DNA of 64,000 nucleotides, taken from Argentina anserina. Taxonomy: Eukaryota > Streptophyta > Magnoliopsida > Rosales > Rosaceae. The position numbers and the translations under genes are program-made. Each line of letters starts with the position of its first letter. The first letter of the stretch is position 1. The stretch spans positions 29,388,001 through 29,452,000 of the forward strand of contig NC_065873.1 in the NCBI RefSeq assembly GCF_933775445.1, read 5' to 3'. Shown here piece by piece: positions 24,306-36,310 of the stretch. The notes under the pieces are model-generated. The model saw only the letters and a list, made by a program, of their open reading frames with translations. It did no database searches and was not told the origin of the DNA.

Positions 24306-24929
24306 ATCTTATAGAATCATTCAAGTTTCAATTTATGTTCACCAATACCATTGTAAGAAACATAAGCACAAACCTGTAGCTACTTCCTACATAAGGTTTT
24401 CTAGTTCAACCTATCCAGCAGAGTGCAATCATACATATATAGTGAACTGCATAATAGGAAAAATTGTTTCCAACAATCACCTGTTGTTACATCTCAAAGC
24501 GAAGCGCGATCGAGTATCTGCAAATTACATAAATGATTCCTAAGACATTCTCCAACCCAAATGGTTAATTATTTGTAGCCTTGTGCTACAGTGTGACATA
24601 CTAAATCGATATTATTCATCGATTTAACATCAATCGTCTTCAATAAATAGTGAGGTATCAAACAAAACGCTATTCGTGATACTCTTTGTTTCTCAATTTC
24701 AATTCTTCAATACCATAATAGTTGGTAAAAAATTTAAGAACGGTACCTTACAAATGCTCAACTCTAATTTAAAGGTAATTTAATTTTATTAACTTCAAAT
24801 GGGTACATAACGTCTATAATCTCACTCAAGACTTGTATCTATCATCAACCCCTTCGTTTCATTCAAAAAAATTGTCTATTTTACAAGGGTAATTGTGTTA
24901 TTTGAATAATAGAATCCAACCAATTCGAT
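24306..24929. other. Gene-free stretch
   Basis: 3' UTR of the CBSX3-like gene followed by AT-rich DNA. Nothing else seen. Confidence 0.5.
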
Positions 24930-25461
24930 CACCACTTTAGTTTCTCCAAGCTATTTGATGAGGACTTAACAACTTCATCTCAATTGCACAGGCCAATTCC
25001 CCAAGACTCTCCCCAAATTATCTTGAAAGAATCACCATAAATACTTCATCTCCAACTCATAGGAGTTGTCCATCACAACCCCGAAGCTCTTACTTTCCAT
25101 ATACTTCGTCAAATCGACCCGATCAGGAATAACCCAAGACCATGAATAGCTCAAAATCGTAAGCCACTTGCTCATGTGGCCCAAATCGGCTGACGTTGTG
25201 CATAACACAGTGGGAGAAGAACCCACATTCGTTGAAGATGATTCTTGGGATTTAGAGGGAGTCGGTGACGTCAGAAGCCCAGTTATGGAAGACATTGATG
25301 ATGATGCAGCCGAGTGGGTGTTGGGAGAGGAAGTGTTTTAGGGATTGTTGGAAGGCAAAGGTGTCGGTGAAGGGGCGATATTGTTTGGGAGGTCGATGGT
25401 AATGCGGCGGTTGGGGATTTAATATGTGCAAGCTAAGGGTAGTAAAAGGAGTGATGGACAC
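24930..25461 (-). pseudogene. UDP-glycosyltransferase (UGT73-like) fragment
   Basis: Reading on the minus strand from 25461, one frame gives a UGT N-terminal piece (FTDTFAFQQSLKHFL; CIIINVFHNWASDVTDSL). It is followed directly by a TAA stop at 25252-25254 and then continues IPRIIFNECGFFSHCV. A different frame next carries VIPDRVDLTKYMESKSFGVV and NSYELE, so at least one frameshift separates them. The trailing DNA to about 24930 still resembles the linker region (WGIGLCN, SSNSLEKLKW). This covers only about the acceptor-binding half. No PSPG box, start region or C-terminal half is present. UGTs transfer sugars to small molecules such as flavonoids and triterpenoids. This copy is dead. Confidence 0.8.
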
Positions 25462-26670
25462 AATTACCCCTACAAATTAGACAGAAAACTCTGAAACAAA
25501 CCTACTAGTTAACGCTGATGCAAGTCTTGAGTAGAATTATAGGCGTGATGTACCCATTTAAAGTTGACAAAACTAAATTACTTTTAAATTAAAATGGAGC
25601 ATTTATGAGGTACTTTTTTTAAAATTTTCACTATTAGTTATGTGAAGATGATATTCAACTAACCTATATCACCCTCTTTTAATCAAAAAAGTTTCGCAAT
25701 TCCCATTGGTTCAAAGATGATGAGCTCATTCTCCTTATCTTTTCGAACATTCTATCACCAAAGAACATTTGTCCAAGTAGATTCAGCAATCAAAACAATT
25801 GTCCACAATCACTAGATATGATCCTTTTATTCAAAAATTCCCCTCAAAAGAATGGTCCTCCTCAAAGATCAAAGCTTCCCCCCTCAAAGAAATTGGACCC
25901 GATTTATCAAAAGCTTTAGGTTCTTCTTCTGCAATAGTTAATGAAGCTTATGCAATCTTCTCGATCTGTACGTTAGAGAACACTGTTTGCCTTGCCCATA
26001 GTAATTACCCAGTCGACTTTTCTGTTGGCAATACAAATAATATAATGTTCACCAACATGCACGAATGCTATACAGACAATCGAGTTGAGCCGAACCAACA
26101 TGCACGATAAGAAACCAAGAAATATTTATTGTCACGCACCGGCTTAAACCCTAAACTGACACAATCTAAAGGGCAAACACTTGGTGATTCGGACGACCAT
26201 CCGGCAAGTAATTAACCATTACACAATATATCTCCAATTTCCACTATTACATCAGTTGCGTCTAATTCTATCCCTTCCTTCAATTGCTCAGTTTCTCTAA
26301 CCATGAGGCCCCACTGATCTACTGCTTTCTTGAAACTTGCTGGTTGATTCTGACATGCTAAGAGATATGGAAGAGTAAATGGAACAAGCAATTGACAGAA
26401 CAAAACGTCATAGATTTCCTTCATGCACGCAGCTACGGTCTGAAATTCTGTATGATGATGATGAATGCAAGACAACATTTTCTTCTTCTTCTTCTTGGTT
26501 TCCATTCAGATCATCATCATCTAAATTGTAAATCTTATCTTGCTTTCGAACTCCTAAGTCCTATCACTTTATCTATATGTCATGCTCACACAAGGCTGGT
26601 CGAACTAATTATCCAACACAGGTTAAACGTACAGAACTATTCTGAGGGTATACTATGAAATGTGATATTA
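25462..26670. other. Gene-free stretch
   Basis: AT-rich DNA. The frames at 25799-26110 (+) and 26212-26505 (-) have no recognisable domain, splice partners or biased composition and are not called as genes. Confidence 0.5.
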
Positions 26671-26931
26671 GTCTAGCGAACATATCACGTCCTATCTATA
26701 AAGCTCAATAACTCATATATGCAATTAAGATAACAAGATGATCAAATGAGGAATTTAGTCTAGCGAACATATCACGTCCTATCTATAAAGCTCAATAGCT
26801 CATATATGCAATTAAGATAACAAGATGATCAAATGAGGAATTTAGTCTAGCGAACATATCACGTCCTATCTATAAAGCTCAATAGCTCATATACGCAATT
26901 AAGATAACAAGATGATCAAATGAGGAATTTA
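26671..26931. repeat. Three tandem copies of an 87-bp unit
   Basis: Units start at 26671, 26758 and 26845, each GTCTAGCGAACATATCACGT... ending GAGGAATTTA. The copies differ at only one or two positions (AATAACTC versus AATAGCTC; ATATGC versus ATACGC). This is a recent amplification, about 450 bp upstream of the RADIALIS-like start codon. The unit length is a multiple of three, but no frame is coding-like. Confidence 0.95.
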
Positions 26932-27381
26932 GGAGCTAACTCATACAAGTCCACACTAATTTGGGATCTAATACCAATTAGCTGGCTGTAAATTATCGAA
27001 TTCCCACTTGCTGTAAGGGAGAAGACAAATGAGGTTAGACAATGAACAAGATTACAAACTATTGCTATCTATCTCCTATTTTGCTTATTGTCCTTCATAG
27101 CGTTGATCTACAAGGTAAGCGAATCACATCTTATTTGTGTCCCTCCTAAAATATTCGCCAACTTGCAAAATCCCACAGCCCTTTTCTCCTGCTTATAAGG
27201 AAGAGCATGGCAGCCTCTTCCCCATACCATCATCCACCCTTGACTTCAGTCTTCTAGCTCATTGACTCCAGCGACCCCAAACCCTTTCTCTGCATTCCTT
27301 CTCTTCCCCACTCTCAAACTCCACAAGCATCATCACCATCTCCTTTAGTTTTTGCGGTTCATTTCTTTACCTAATCGAGTA
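26932..27381 (+). promoter_or_regulatory. 5' flank of the RADIALIS-like gene
   Basis: 450 bp between the 87-bp repeat array and the start codon. It turns C/T-rich towards the gene, typical of a plant 5' leader. No certain TATA box. Confidence 0.4.
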
Positions 27382-28988
27382 ATGGCATCCCTGAGTTCGT
27401 CGAGGAATTCCAACTCCTCCTGGACGCCGAAGCAGAACAAGCTGTTCGAGAAGGCCCTGGCTGTGTACGACAAGGACACGCAGGACCGGTGGCACAATGT
27501 TGCCAAGGCTGTGGGTGGAAAATCAGCTGAGGAAGTCAAGAGGCACTATGAGATTCTGGTGCAGGATCTCATGCATATAGAATCTGGCCAAGTCGCTATA
27601 CCCAACTACAGGAACACTGGAAGCAGCTCTAGAGGAATCGCTGATTATGAACAGAGGTATCATGTTCTATTTTAAAACTACCTTCATTTTCTGGTATGTA
27701 CTCCATTTCTTAAGCAAGCTTGGTAATCATAAATTACCCTTTGCGTCTAATTAAGAGCATAGGAGCTAGTGCATGTATCAGAATCTTCCTTTACTGCCTT
27801 AATATCATCGATCTACCAAGTCATATATGGATTCGAAAACGATTTGATCATAAAGAGCTAGGTTGTTCGATTCACAATAGTTTTCTCCAAGTATATATAC
27901 GAACTTGTTATAGGATATTCTATTTTTGCTGAAGAATTCCATCAGGAGTATGGAAATGCATGAACAACTTCAAACCAAGTTCATAAGATTTAAAATTCAC
28001 AGTAATTTGATCGAGAATTTCTAAGTTGGTGAACTTTCAACAGGATCTAGCTTCTAAATCAAGAATAGTCATTAGGTATAGGACACCATTCCTTCTCTAC
28101 ACGTGTCTCGTGCAGTTTAACTTGTTCACAAATAACAAAACGAACAGGGTTTATGTAAATTTCTAGGTGAAGAAAGCTCTAGCGGTTCATAACCTTCACA
28201 CGTAATGCCTCGTGATACTGTAATCTTCATTCTGGCAGCGACAGTTCTAACGAGAGACACGAAGATTCAATATCTCTAATTTTTATATGATTTCCCTAAT
28301 TGTTTTCTATATGTGTTCCATACTATATTTAACTAGGGCTTCTAAGAAAAACGACACATGGAATCTAATCCTTACTTGTTTTAGATCTCAATGCACATGG
28401 TTTCCTATAGTTCAACTGGTTTTATATACTCGCAGTCGGTTTCTTCTAACAGATGATGAGGTTCGTCGTGTGACGCCATACATAACCTTATAAGACTCAA
28501 AAAAAAAATGGAGTGGGTTTATATGAAAATGGATGGGTCTGTGACTAATTATCTCAATTACTTATCACATTCTTTCATCGATCCCCAGAGGCTTGCTAGC
28601 TAGCGACACTGATTGTTAGATCTTAGCTAATGCACACCCTGCAGCTTTTCTAGTTTAAGAGATTCAAAGAATCAATCACACACTATTCAATAACATGGAA
28701 TCGGGCATATATATGATTTTTAAATATGACAGCTTTCTTCAATAGGAAGCTCCCAGAAGAAACTAGCTAATTAATTGTGTCTCCATCAAGGCCTCAACTA
28801 ATTAATGGGTTGGCCTGAAGATAATCTTAGTTAAGCTCAAAGATGCTGATTGTATTAGTCAGCTAAGACAACTAGGAGATTATCTTACTCATCAGTATCT
28901 GTTACGCATACTTATGTTTCTAATTATGTTCCAAACATTGCTAATTCCTTCTAATCTATACAGGCTTATGAAAAATTTGAAGATCTGA
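27382..28988 (+). CDS. RL: RADIALIS-like SANT/MYB transcription factor
   Basis: Two exons, 27382-27656 and 28964-28988, split by a 1.3-kb intron; 99 aa. The single MYB/SANT repeat lies at about residues 13-60 ([40 protein letters not shown]), followed by [17 protein letters not shown]. The second exon adds only LMKNLKI after a split Arg codon. This matches the last-intron layout and C-terminus of RL/RSM proteins (EQRLMKNLKL). RADIALIS-type proteins have one MYB repeat and act in the nucleus, competing with MYB partners such as DRIF for binding. Family members affect floral asymmetry, fruit and early photomorphogenesis. ATG 27382 was chosen because upstream frame extension lacks an ATG. Confidence 0.93.
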
Positions 28989-29350
28989 AGCAATGTAAAA
29001 ACCACATGCAATGTGCTCTATGATGGTGCCTGTTAGTTGCTACTTCCAAGTACGAAGTGTGAATGTGTTACCGATTTCCTACAAGAAATTAAGCAAAATG
29101 TTGTGTTTCTGTCTCTCTGCATTTGTAGTGTGAATTTCATTTTCTTATTGCATGGTTGCACAAAATCCTTGTAGGCAATTTCATCAAGAAACGAGAGCCA
29201 CACTTCTTTAAATTTGATGGAGAATATAATCAATTAGGGTATCAAAACGCATCAGATTCAAAATCAAAAGCGTCTAAACTGAACAGCTGAACATCCAGCT
29301 ACTTTTTGGCGTGAACGAAAAGACAATATTACTACAAGGACTAAAAATGA
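28989..29350. other. 3' flank of the RL gene
   Basis: 3' UTR and intergenic DNA between the RL gene and the tRNA. The last bases (AAAAA, 29344-29348) give TTTTT on the minus strand, the Pol III terminator of the tRNA. Confidence 0.5.
29344..29348 (-). terminator. Pol III terminator of the tRNA-Ala gene
   Basis: TTTTT on the minus strand, starting two bases beyond the tRNA 3' end. Confidence 0.85.
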
Positions 29351-29423
29351 TGGAGATGCGGGGTATCGATCCCCGTACCTCTCGCATGCTAAGCGAGCGC
29401 TCTACCATCTGAGCTACATCCCC
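29351..29423 (-). tRNA. tRNA-Ala (AGC)
   Basis: The minus strand reads GGGGATGTAGCTCAGATGGT... to ...GGATCGATACCCCGCATCTCCA. It is 73 nt with a 7-bp acceptor stem (one G-U pair), a D arm with box A TAGCTCAGATGG, anticodon AGC in CTTAGCATG, and a T arm with box B GATCGATACC. The discriminator base is A and CCA is not encoded, as expected of a nuclear gene. G3-U70, the alanyl-tRNA-synthetase identity pair, is present. No intron. An oligo-T terminator follows within a few bases. Confidence 0.98.
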
Positions 29424-29675
29424 TGTTGTTGAACGGTGACCGATTATGAAATATATTCAATTAAGCTTGGAGAAATAGAACTGGTAGTTCCTATCAAATT
29501 AACCCACCCTACTATCTCGATTTTCTTACATTTAAACTTCTAAAAAGGGAACATTTCTGTTGACACTTACGCGAGAGAAAACGGGCAAGTGAGAATGGCC
29601 TCTCAGCTCCCTATTTGTAATCATCTCCACAACAACCATTGACCAATTATAACTCCAGGATTAGCAATCGGAACA

Positions 29676-29683
29676 CTATAAAT
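29676..29683 (+). promoter_or_regulatory. TATA box of the small secreted-protein gene
   Basis: CTATAAAT lies 95 bp before the start codon at 29778, with a short A/C-rich leader between. Confidence 0.6.
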
Positions 29684-29777
29684 CAAGAACCATTTCCATC
29701 GTAGCAAGTAGTACAGATAAACTTAATTACCTTGTATATTGTGTTTGGGAATAAACACTATTTGAATATCAGAAAAA

Positions 29778-30134
29778 ATGGCAAAGACCTCAGTCGTGTG
29801 CATTTTCGCATTAGTGTTGATTATATCAGTTCACATTCATAGTGTGTTTGGTGAAGACAAAGACATGATGGACAAAGCAGGCGACGCTGCTTCGAAGGCG
29901 AAGGATGCAGCGAAGGACTTGGGACACAAGGCTTCCAATGCCGCCCAGGACGCCAAGGACACCGGTTCATCATGGGCTGATTGGTTTAAAGGCAAATTCT
30001 CGTAAGTTACCTCGCTCGATCTCTACTCATTTCATTTTACTCAGTAGGCTCAATGCTAACTCATGTCTGCCCTGTGTGTTTCACCCTTTTTTTTCAGAGA
30101 CGACGACGATGAAAAGGCACCTGGAGGACATTAA
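29778..30134 (+). CDS. Small secreted LEA-like protein
   Basis: Two exons, 29778-30001 and 30098-30134; 86 aa. A signal peptide covers about residues 1-25 (MAKTSVVCIFALVLIISVHI, then SVFG|ED). The mature part has Ala/Lys/Asp-rich amphipathic-helix repeats (KAGDAASKAKDAAKDLGHKA, then SNAAQDAKD) like group-3 LEA/LEA_4 proteins. A SWADWFKGKFS segment follows, and the second exon adds an acidic DDDDEKAPGGH tail. The intron closes in phase. Similar short plant proteins are annotated as uncharacterised or LEA-like, and a role in desiccation or cell-wall stress is inference. The ATG has a clear TATA box upstream. Confidence 0.82.
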
Positions 30135-30618
30135 TCTGGTTGCTGCCATGACAACTTAGATACATAAATTGATAAATATTGTCTATATTATAGACCAAGT
30201 AAAATCTCGTGTTGTATCACGAAGAGGAATACCATAATTCCTGTTGGTCTTAGGAGTAGTAATAAGATTGAAAAACACTGCTCAGAGTCTCGACTCTTGT
30301 AGCGAAGTGACACAAGATTGAAGATATTTTCGTTGTAATCATCAACATATATTATACAAAATGATCTGCTAGTGCAATTTGATGCACTACATTATTCTAA
30401 GAAGCTCTCAATTCCTTATTACAATACATTTTTCAATTTTAGAGGATAGAAATTCAAACTAGAATGTTTTACCGATATCCATACAAAGACATCACTCTCC
30501 AATATGTAGTATGATTGCTGCATAATATCTCAATACAACAACACAGAATTATTCAGATAAAGATGAACACTTGGGGCAATAATACCAATTTCTGGTCTGG
30601 GCTAAGGCCCACTGGACT
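30135..30618. other. Convergent intergenic stretch
   Basis: 3' flanks of two convergent genes. No other feature seen. Confidence 0.5.
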
Positions 30619-31338
30619 TCATCTGGTAGAGATGAGGGAGCCTTCTTCTTCTTCTTCTTCGTCAAACTCAACGTTTGTAATCACGCCGTTAAAAGCGGCC
30701 AAGCAAAACCTCCTGGATCGTTCACCTAAACCCAAACATGCCTGAACGGAGGCCCCAAGTGCCCTTGTCAGCTCTCCTAGACCGTCGCACAGCATCATCA
30801 CCCTCTCACCAACGGCCATGATCTCTCCCCAGGCGCGCATCACGAACACATCGCTCACCGCGACACACGCGATCACCTCCGCAGTTTTCTCCCTCGCCGA
30901 TTTAACTCGTTTGACGAACCGAGTACAGCTCGGCGAGAATGGCGCCGTGACGCCAACCAAAACGACCCTCTTTCCTTTGCACAGGCTGGAGAGTGCGACG
31001 GATTTAACGACGTCATTTTGGTTGAGGTATGAGAGAGATGCGTTCGGGAGCTTATCGCCGATTGAGAAAGAGAGTTTGGTTGGTTTGGCGATGGTTCTGG
31101 CGGAGATGGACCGGTCCGGTGGTGGTCCGGGTGGGCCGTAGAGGCTGAGAAGGGAGGAGGATTGGGCCCTGAGATTGGTGGGTATGCGAAGGTTACGAGA
31201 GGCGGAGATGGATTTGTGAGAGGTTGAGATTGAGAATTTGGTTTGGTGGGGATTTGAGGAAGAAGATGAGGATGATGAAGATGAGGTAACTGGGAGAGTG
31301 GCGAATGTAGCTGCAATGTTGTTGACAGAGGCGGCCAT
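30619..31338 (-). CDS. PRXIIE: Peroxiredoxin IIE-like protein, plastid-targeted
   Basis: Single exon, 239 aa from the ATG at 31338. An in-frame ATG at 31431 would add 31 residues, but MAASVNNIAATFATLP looks like the true start of a Ser-rich plastid transit peptide (about residues 1-70). The mature part has the PrxII fold signature: FSIGDKLPNASLSYL, then VVLVGVTAPFSPSCT with the peroxidatic Cys, then VIACVAVSDVFVMRAW with the second Cys, then LGLGERSRRF. PrxIIE reduces H2O2 and alkyl hydroperoxides in the stroma using glutaredoxin or thioredoxin. Odd points: the loop after the peroxidatic Cys is several residues shorter than in typical PrxIIE, where HVPGF is expected and RFVKRV is seen. The C-terminus ends in a Glu run encoded by a GAA/TTC repeat and lacks the usual final helix. 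It may be a diverged paralogue with altered activity. Confidence 0.8.
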   Translation of the reverse strand: MAASVNNIAATFATLPVTSSSSSSSSSSNPHQTKFSISTSHKSISASRNLRIPTNLRAQSSSLLSLYGPPGPPPDRSISARTIAKPTKLSFSIGDKLPNASLSYLNQNDVVKSVALSSLCKGKRVVLVGVTAPFSPSCTRFVKRVKSAREKTAEVIACVAVSDVFVMRAWGEIMAVGERVMMLCDGLGELTRALGASVQACLGLGERSRRFCLAAFNGVITNVEFDEEEEEEGSLISTR

Positions 31339-31616
31339 GGAAGTGAGATAGATAAAAGCTGATGTTGGGTGGGCGGAGAGTGGTGGAACTGGAAGGGGTT
31401 GAAGTAGGGTTTTAAGAAACCAAGCAGTCAAAAGATGTTACGGTTTCGAGTGGCGTCTAAAGTTGTGTTACTGCTGGGTAATTTACAGGTGGTTCAGATT
31501 GTACTGAGCATAAACTATAGTAATAAATGTGACAACTTGAAATGGTAAGCCTATCGATTTTGGATATCTCACACGAAAAATAATAATATAAATGTAAAAT
31601 AAGCAAATGAACAGTT

Positions 31617-31659
31617 ACTCTAAAAAAAAAACCTTTTTTTTTTTGTCGACTCTAAAAAA
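31617..31659 (-). mobile_element. Poly(A)-tailed micro-retroinsertion with 11-bp TSD
   Basis: ACTCTAAAAAA occurs at 31617-31627 and 31649-31659. Between them is a poly(T) run ending GTCG, so on the minus strand a CGAC head followed by poly(A). Confidence 0.5.
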
Positions 31660-33478
31660 CTTGACAAGTCCAATTTCATATGTTCATTTCAATTTTTACA
31701 TGAAAATTTACATTGTTACTCTTAACCATCGTCTCTCATTGATCTCTCTCTCAACAAACCGACGAGATTCCTAACGTTGACACTGACGAGGTCCGAGCCC
31801 CGACATCAGTGAGATCTAAACCTCAATGCCGATGAGCTGTCTCCTCGACGCCGCATAGTGCACCAGCATCTCTCAGCCTCGAGGCAACGTCGTCGTCGTC
31901 AAGCCGAGGTTGACACCGACTCTAGGAGGCTGTGAAAGGCATGACGGCTCGATCTTGCTTATCTCCAGCTCGTCAATGTAGCACCCTCGCTAACGATCTA
32001 CCATGTGACTACAAACGATTGTCTACATCAAAATCTCCAAGAAGCACATGAACGGCGGGATCTCCAATTGGAAATCTGGATCAGAATCTCAACCATTAGA
32101 GGAAAGATTGTTATAGGTGAGATTTGATTTCTTGGCATTATGTGGTGGAATTTGAGTCAACTAGGAGCTATTTGGGTTGAGTTGAACACCCAACTTCAAC
32201 TTAATGGATTATGTTGCCTTGAGTTCGTGAGAAAGCTTATGTTATTAGGGGAATTGAAACTAGGCTACAAACTCTTGTAATTTGAAGGTAAATTGTAGCT
32301 TTAGAAATTCAAAGTTGGATTGAATTGTAGTACCGTTGTAATATTGTTTCTGAAATGGAATTCCTAAGCTAGATAATTCTATAGAGTTGATTTCACTGTA
32401 ATAGTTGCTTGGTGCCTTCATGTTTGGAAGTGAATTGTACGTAGGAAGCTCTTTGGTCATTATTTCGGTCAAATTGAAATGGTTGGTAATCTTGGTATAA
32501 CAATGGCTGAAATTGGATTATATATGTTGGAAGCTTTCTAGTTGTAACTTTTGCCAAGTCAATTTGATGAATTTTTTTGGTTTATGTGGTAGAAGAATTA
32601 GGCATGAGAACACTTGGGGTTAGCACAGTTTATTATTGGGTGTTACTCGGGTCAGTAATATGATTAATGAGTGTCAATAATTTGTTATTATGGGTTATTG
32701 GGGGTTAGTAACATGAATATTGAGAGTTAGTAACATGAATACTGAGAGTTAGTAATTTATTACTGTGAGTTACTGGATGTCAGTACCATGATTACTGAGT
32801 GTCAGTAATTCATAATTGTGGGTTACTGAGGGTCAATAATTTATTCCGGCGACGGTGATCGGAGCTCGGCATCTGGCAAGGTTCCGGCAACATGATCTCA
32901 CTCATCATTTTTCTCTTTCTATAAGTGTTTAGATAAATGAGGGTAAAATAGTCTAAATATATATACATATATATATATATATAAGATCATAGTTTTTATA
33001 CTATTTGGTCAAATAATTGTAGATACTTTTAGAGTAAATTGTAACATTTTATATTTTATCATTCAAGTGGTCAATAAAGAGTCCAAATTTGTAGGAATTG
33101 ATAATTTTTCCTACAATCAAACACTATAACAACCTAAATGTCCTCCTAGCCACGTTATTACCACATTTTTATAAACACTACTATTGTCACAAAAGAAATT
33201 AACATCAATCATTGTAAATTGGGGTTTTGATAATTAAGGGCATTTAAAGACTCCAAATGTTTATTATGGTTCCTAGTTTGGGTTTTTGATAAATAAGGGC
33301 AAGTGTAAAACCATCATTTAAAGTTCAACTTACATGTTTGTAATCACTGGTTATTACAGTAATAGTCATACCAATAACCATTCGACTATATATATTATAT
33401 ATATTTTTTATTTACCCTAATTGACTACTTTCTCTCTACTAAACTTCTAATTCAACACTGCTCATCTCCGATTGCAAA

Positions 33479-33479
33479 C

Positions 33480-33529
<50 letters not shown>
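33479..33529. repeat. Compound (CT)n(AC)n microsatellite
   Basis: About ten CT units run directly into about sixteen AC units. Confidence 0.95.
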
Positions 33530-33530
<1 letters not shown>

Positions 33531-34099
33531 CCGCCGCATCTCTATCATCACCTACAACAAACCACGACAGAGACAATGATCTCCACAAGGTTGAATCATG
33601 GTTTGTCGATGTGCTCAACCGATCGGGTCTCCAAGCTCCTCTCCTTCATATTTGATCACCTCTATAAGGTTTTTTGACCTTTCTCTCTCCCTCGCTCTCA
33701 TCACTTAGTTAAACTTGTAGTCATCTTTGATTTGGGTCGGGTTTTGCAAGATATGAAGCTTCTTCGGGTCCATGCAGAGTTTGTTTACCTTAAATTTGAT
33801 TGTTTAGTTATGAATTTGAATAGATATGATGCTATGATTGTTGCGATTCAACCATATCTCATTTACTACTAACCTTATTCAATTGTCATTGCTCAATTTT
33901 AATGTAAAGAAGTAATGCATATAAGGTGTTTGATAAACGTCCTCAATGAGTTTGTGGCCATATTGTTTTGGTATGTTATTAGAGTCAGTGGTGTTGTAAT
34001 ATGACCATGAGAGACTTTTCTCTTATTACCTAGTTGATCCTAATGTTTACCCAGTTAGTTATTTTTTGTGAGCTTGGTTTGTATTTTGTTTATGTGACC

Positions 34100-36310
34100 G
34101 GGCATGTAATTGTCTACTTCTGGTCAAGTAACTATACTTGTAACTAATCATGCAATCAAGTAATTGTTTATCTAATTAGTCGTGCAGTCTATAACAACGA
34201 GCAACTATGCAAGTAACTGGTCATGTAACTGGACTTTTTGTAGTTGTGTTAATAACTTTGTTGGTATTGAGTATTTGTCTTAGTAACTGCATTGGTAACT
34301 GTGTATGTAACCATATTGTTCACTGTGTTATTAAGTAACTGTTAAGTCATTATTTAAGTAACTAATCATGTAACTAACCACATAACTGTATTATAACTCT
34401 ATATGTGATTGTATTAGTAACTATTTGATAACTGTGTTGGTAACTTTGTTGGTATTGAGTAAATGTCATATCAACTATATTGACATTGCAAGTGAATGTA
34501 TGTAAAACAATGTGTTAATGTTGTTTGATTGTCTATCAAAATAATTAGTTACATGATCAGTTACTTAAAATAGTTACATGAGCAGATGCTAATAATATTA
34601 AGTAACTATATTGGCATTGGTAACTGTCTAGGTAACTATATTGGTAACTCTCTAGGTAACTATATTAATAACTCTATTGAAATTGAGTAACTATTAGTGA
34701 CTTTGTTTGAAATGAGTAACTGTCTTGGTAACTATATTAGTGATTCTGTTGAAAATGCGTAACTTTCTTGGTAACTATATTAGTATCTCTGTTGGAAATG
34801 AGTAAATGTTTTGGTAACTATATTTGTAACTATTTGGGTAACTATATTAGTAACTATATTGAAAATGAGTAACTATTAGTGACTCTGTTTGAATAGCGTA
34901 ACTGTCTTGGTAACTATATTAGTAACTCTATTGAAATTGAGTAACTATTAGTGACTCGGTTGGAAATGCGTAACTTTCTAGGTAACTATATTAGTAACTA
35001 TTAGAAATGAGTAACTATTTTTGTAACTATATTGGTAACTATATTAGTAACTGTATTGAAATTGAGTAACTATTATTGGTAACTATTTGGGTAACTATAT
35101 TAGTAACTCTATTTAAATTGAGTAACTGTTAATGACTCTGTTGAAATTGTGTAACTGTCTTGGTAACTATATTAGTAACTCTCTGGGTAACTATATTAGT
35201 AACTCTATGGGTAACTATATTAGTAACTCTCTGGGTAACTATATTAGTAACTATTGAAATTGATTAACTATTAGTGATTATATTGGAATTGAATAACTAT
35301 CTTGGTAACTATGTTGGAATTGTGTAACTCTCTTGGTAACTATATTAGCAAGTATGTTGGAAATGAGTAACTATCTTGGTAATGAAGTGAATATATAACA
35401 AGCATGTTTGTGTATGTGTGTTGAACATATGATCATACGGCTGACCATGAAATTATCTAGTTACATGGCCAGTTATTTAGGATTTTTGTCTTAAAGTTGA
35501 TGGATATAATTGATTTTGTTTATGCTACATGTTATTTATGTGAATACATGTAACTAAGTAAGTAACATTTGATTACTAGCATGTGTGATATATCAACCAA
35601 TATTGTCAAAATACGTTAAAAGAAATGATTTGCCCTTTCTTTTCTTATTAGTAACTATGTTGGTAAAGTGTTTCCATCAAATAAATGTTTGGTAACTGTG
35701 AATATTGTATTTGTCCATAGATCCGATGTTGGGAGATACAACAAAGTAGAGGAAAGGCAACTATTCCTCATGATTTCCTTTAAAAAGTCTATACTTAGAA
35801 TACTGAGATTTTAATTGTTTCCCAACATTACATATACATGTTGTTAAGTTCTAATTATGTTACTTCAAGTGACTAGTTTGCGAGTTACATGAAAGTTACA
35901 TGGTAATTAGTCATGTAACTGACTATGTAACTACCTAACTAGTCAAGTAACTAGAAATGTAACTAGATTACTTAAGTTATTTTCTATGTAACTATTCAAG
36001 TAATTGAGCACTACTTATGTAACTGGTTTTGTAACGGCAAACTTATTGTTCATGTAACTGATTGTTTACAGGATATATATAACCAATCTTCTAATTACTT
36101 AAGAACCGCAACAACAGTATCTAGGCCACACTAAGTCTGTAATTGGTCTTGTAACTGTAAAATTATTGATCATGTAATTGATTATTTGACAGGTTTAATC
36201 TGTCTTGTAATAACTCAAGTTCCGCAATAATAGTGTGTCTCAACCATTCCGGTAAGCTTGTAACTAACCAAGTAACTAGATATATAACTAACCATACCAA
36301 TCAGGACGAG
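34100..36310 (+). repeat. Strand-biased GTAACT minisatellite
   Basis: An irregular array built on GTAACT with spacers such as ATATTA, CTATTGAAATTGA and GTCTTG. I count 43 GTAACT words in about 760 bp (34620-35376), typically 12 or 19 bp apart, and no GTTAC on the same strand in that core. Density falls on both sides, and from 35850 the spacers change (GTAACTGGTCATGTAACTA-like). No open frame is sustained on either strand. The origin is unknown. It does not match a satellite I recognise. Confidence 0.85.

Larger units (their letters stand above)
31339..34099. other. Gene-free, repeat-rich stretch
   Basis: No gene supported. It contains a poly(T) micro-insertion (31617-31659), GTTAC/GTAAC/AGTAA-rich sequence (about 32640-32840), an AT dinucleotide tract (about 32965-32990), a 9-bp-arm palindrome TTGTAGGAA/TTCCTACAA (33089-33116), and a CT plus AC compound microsatellite (33479-33529). 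Confidence 0.6.

Noticed and set aside
25799..26110. Plus-strand 103-aa frame
   Set aside because: No recognisable motif or splice signals; intergenic composition.
26212..26505. Minus-strand 97-aa frame
   Set aside because: Starts with a Lys run from a TTC microsatellite; no domain. Kept out for lack of support.
26671..26931. CRISPR-like reading of the triple repeat
   Set aside because: Units are contiguous with no spacers; a tandem repeat in a plant nuclear genome.
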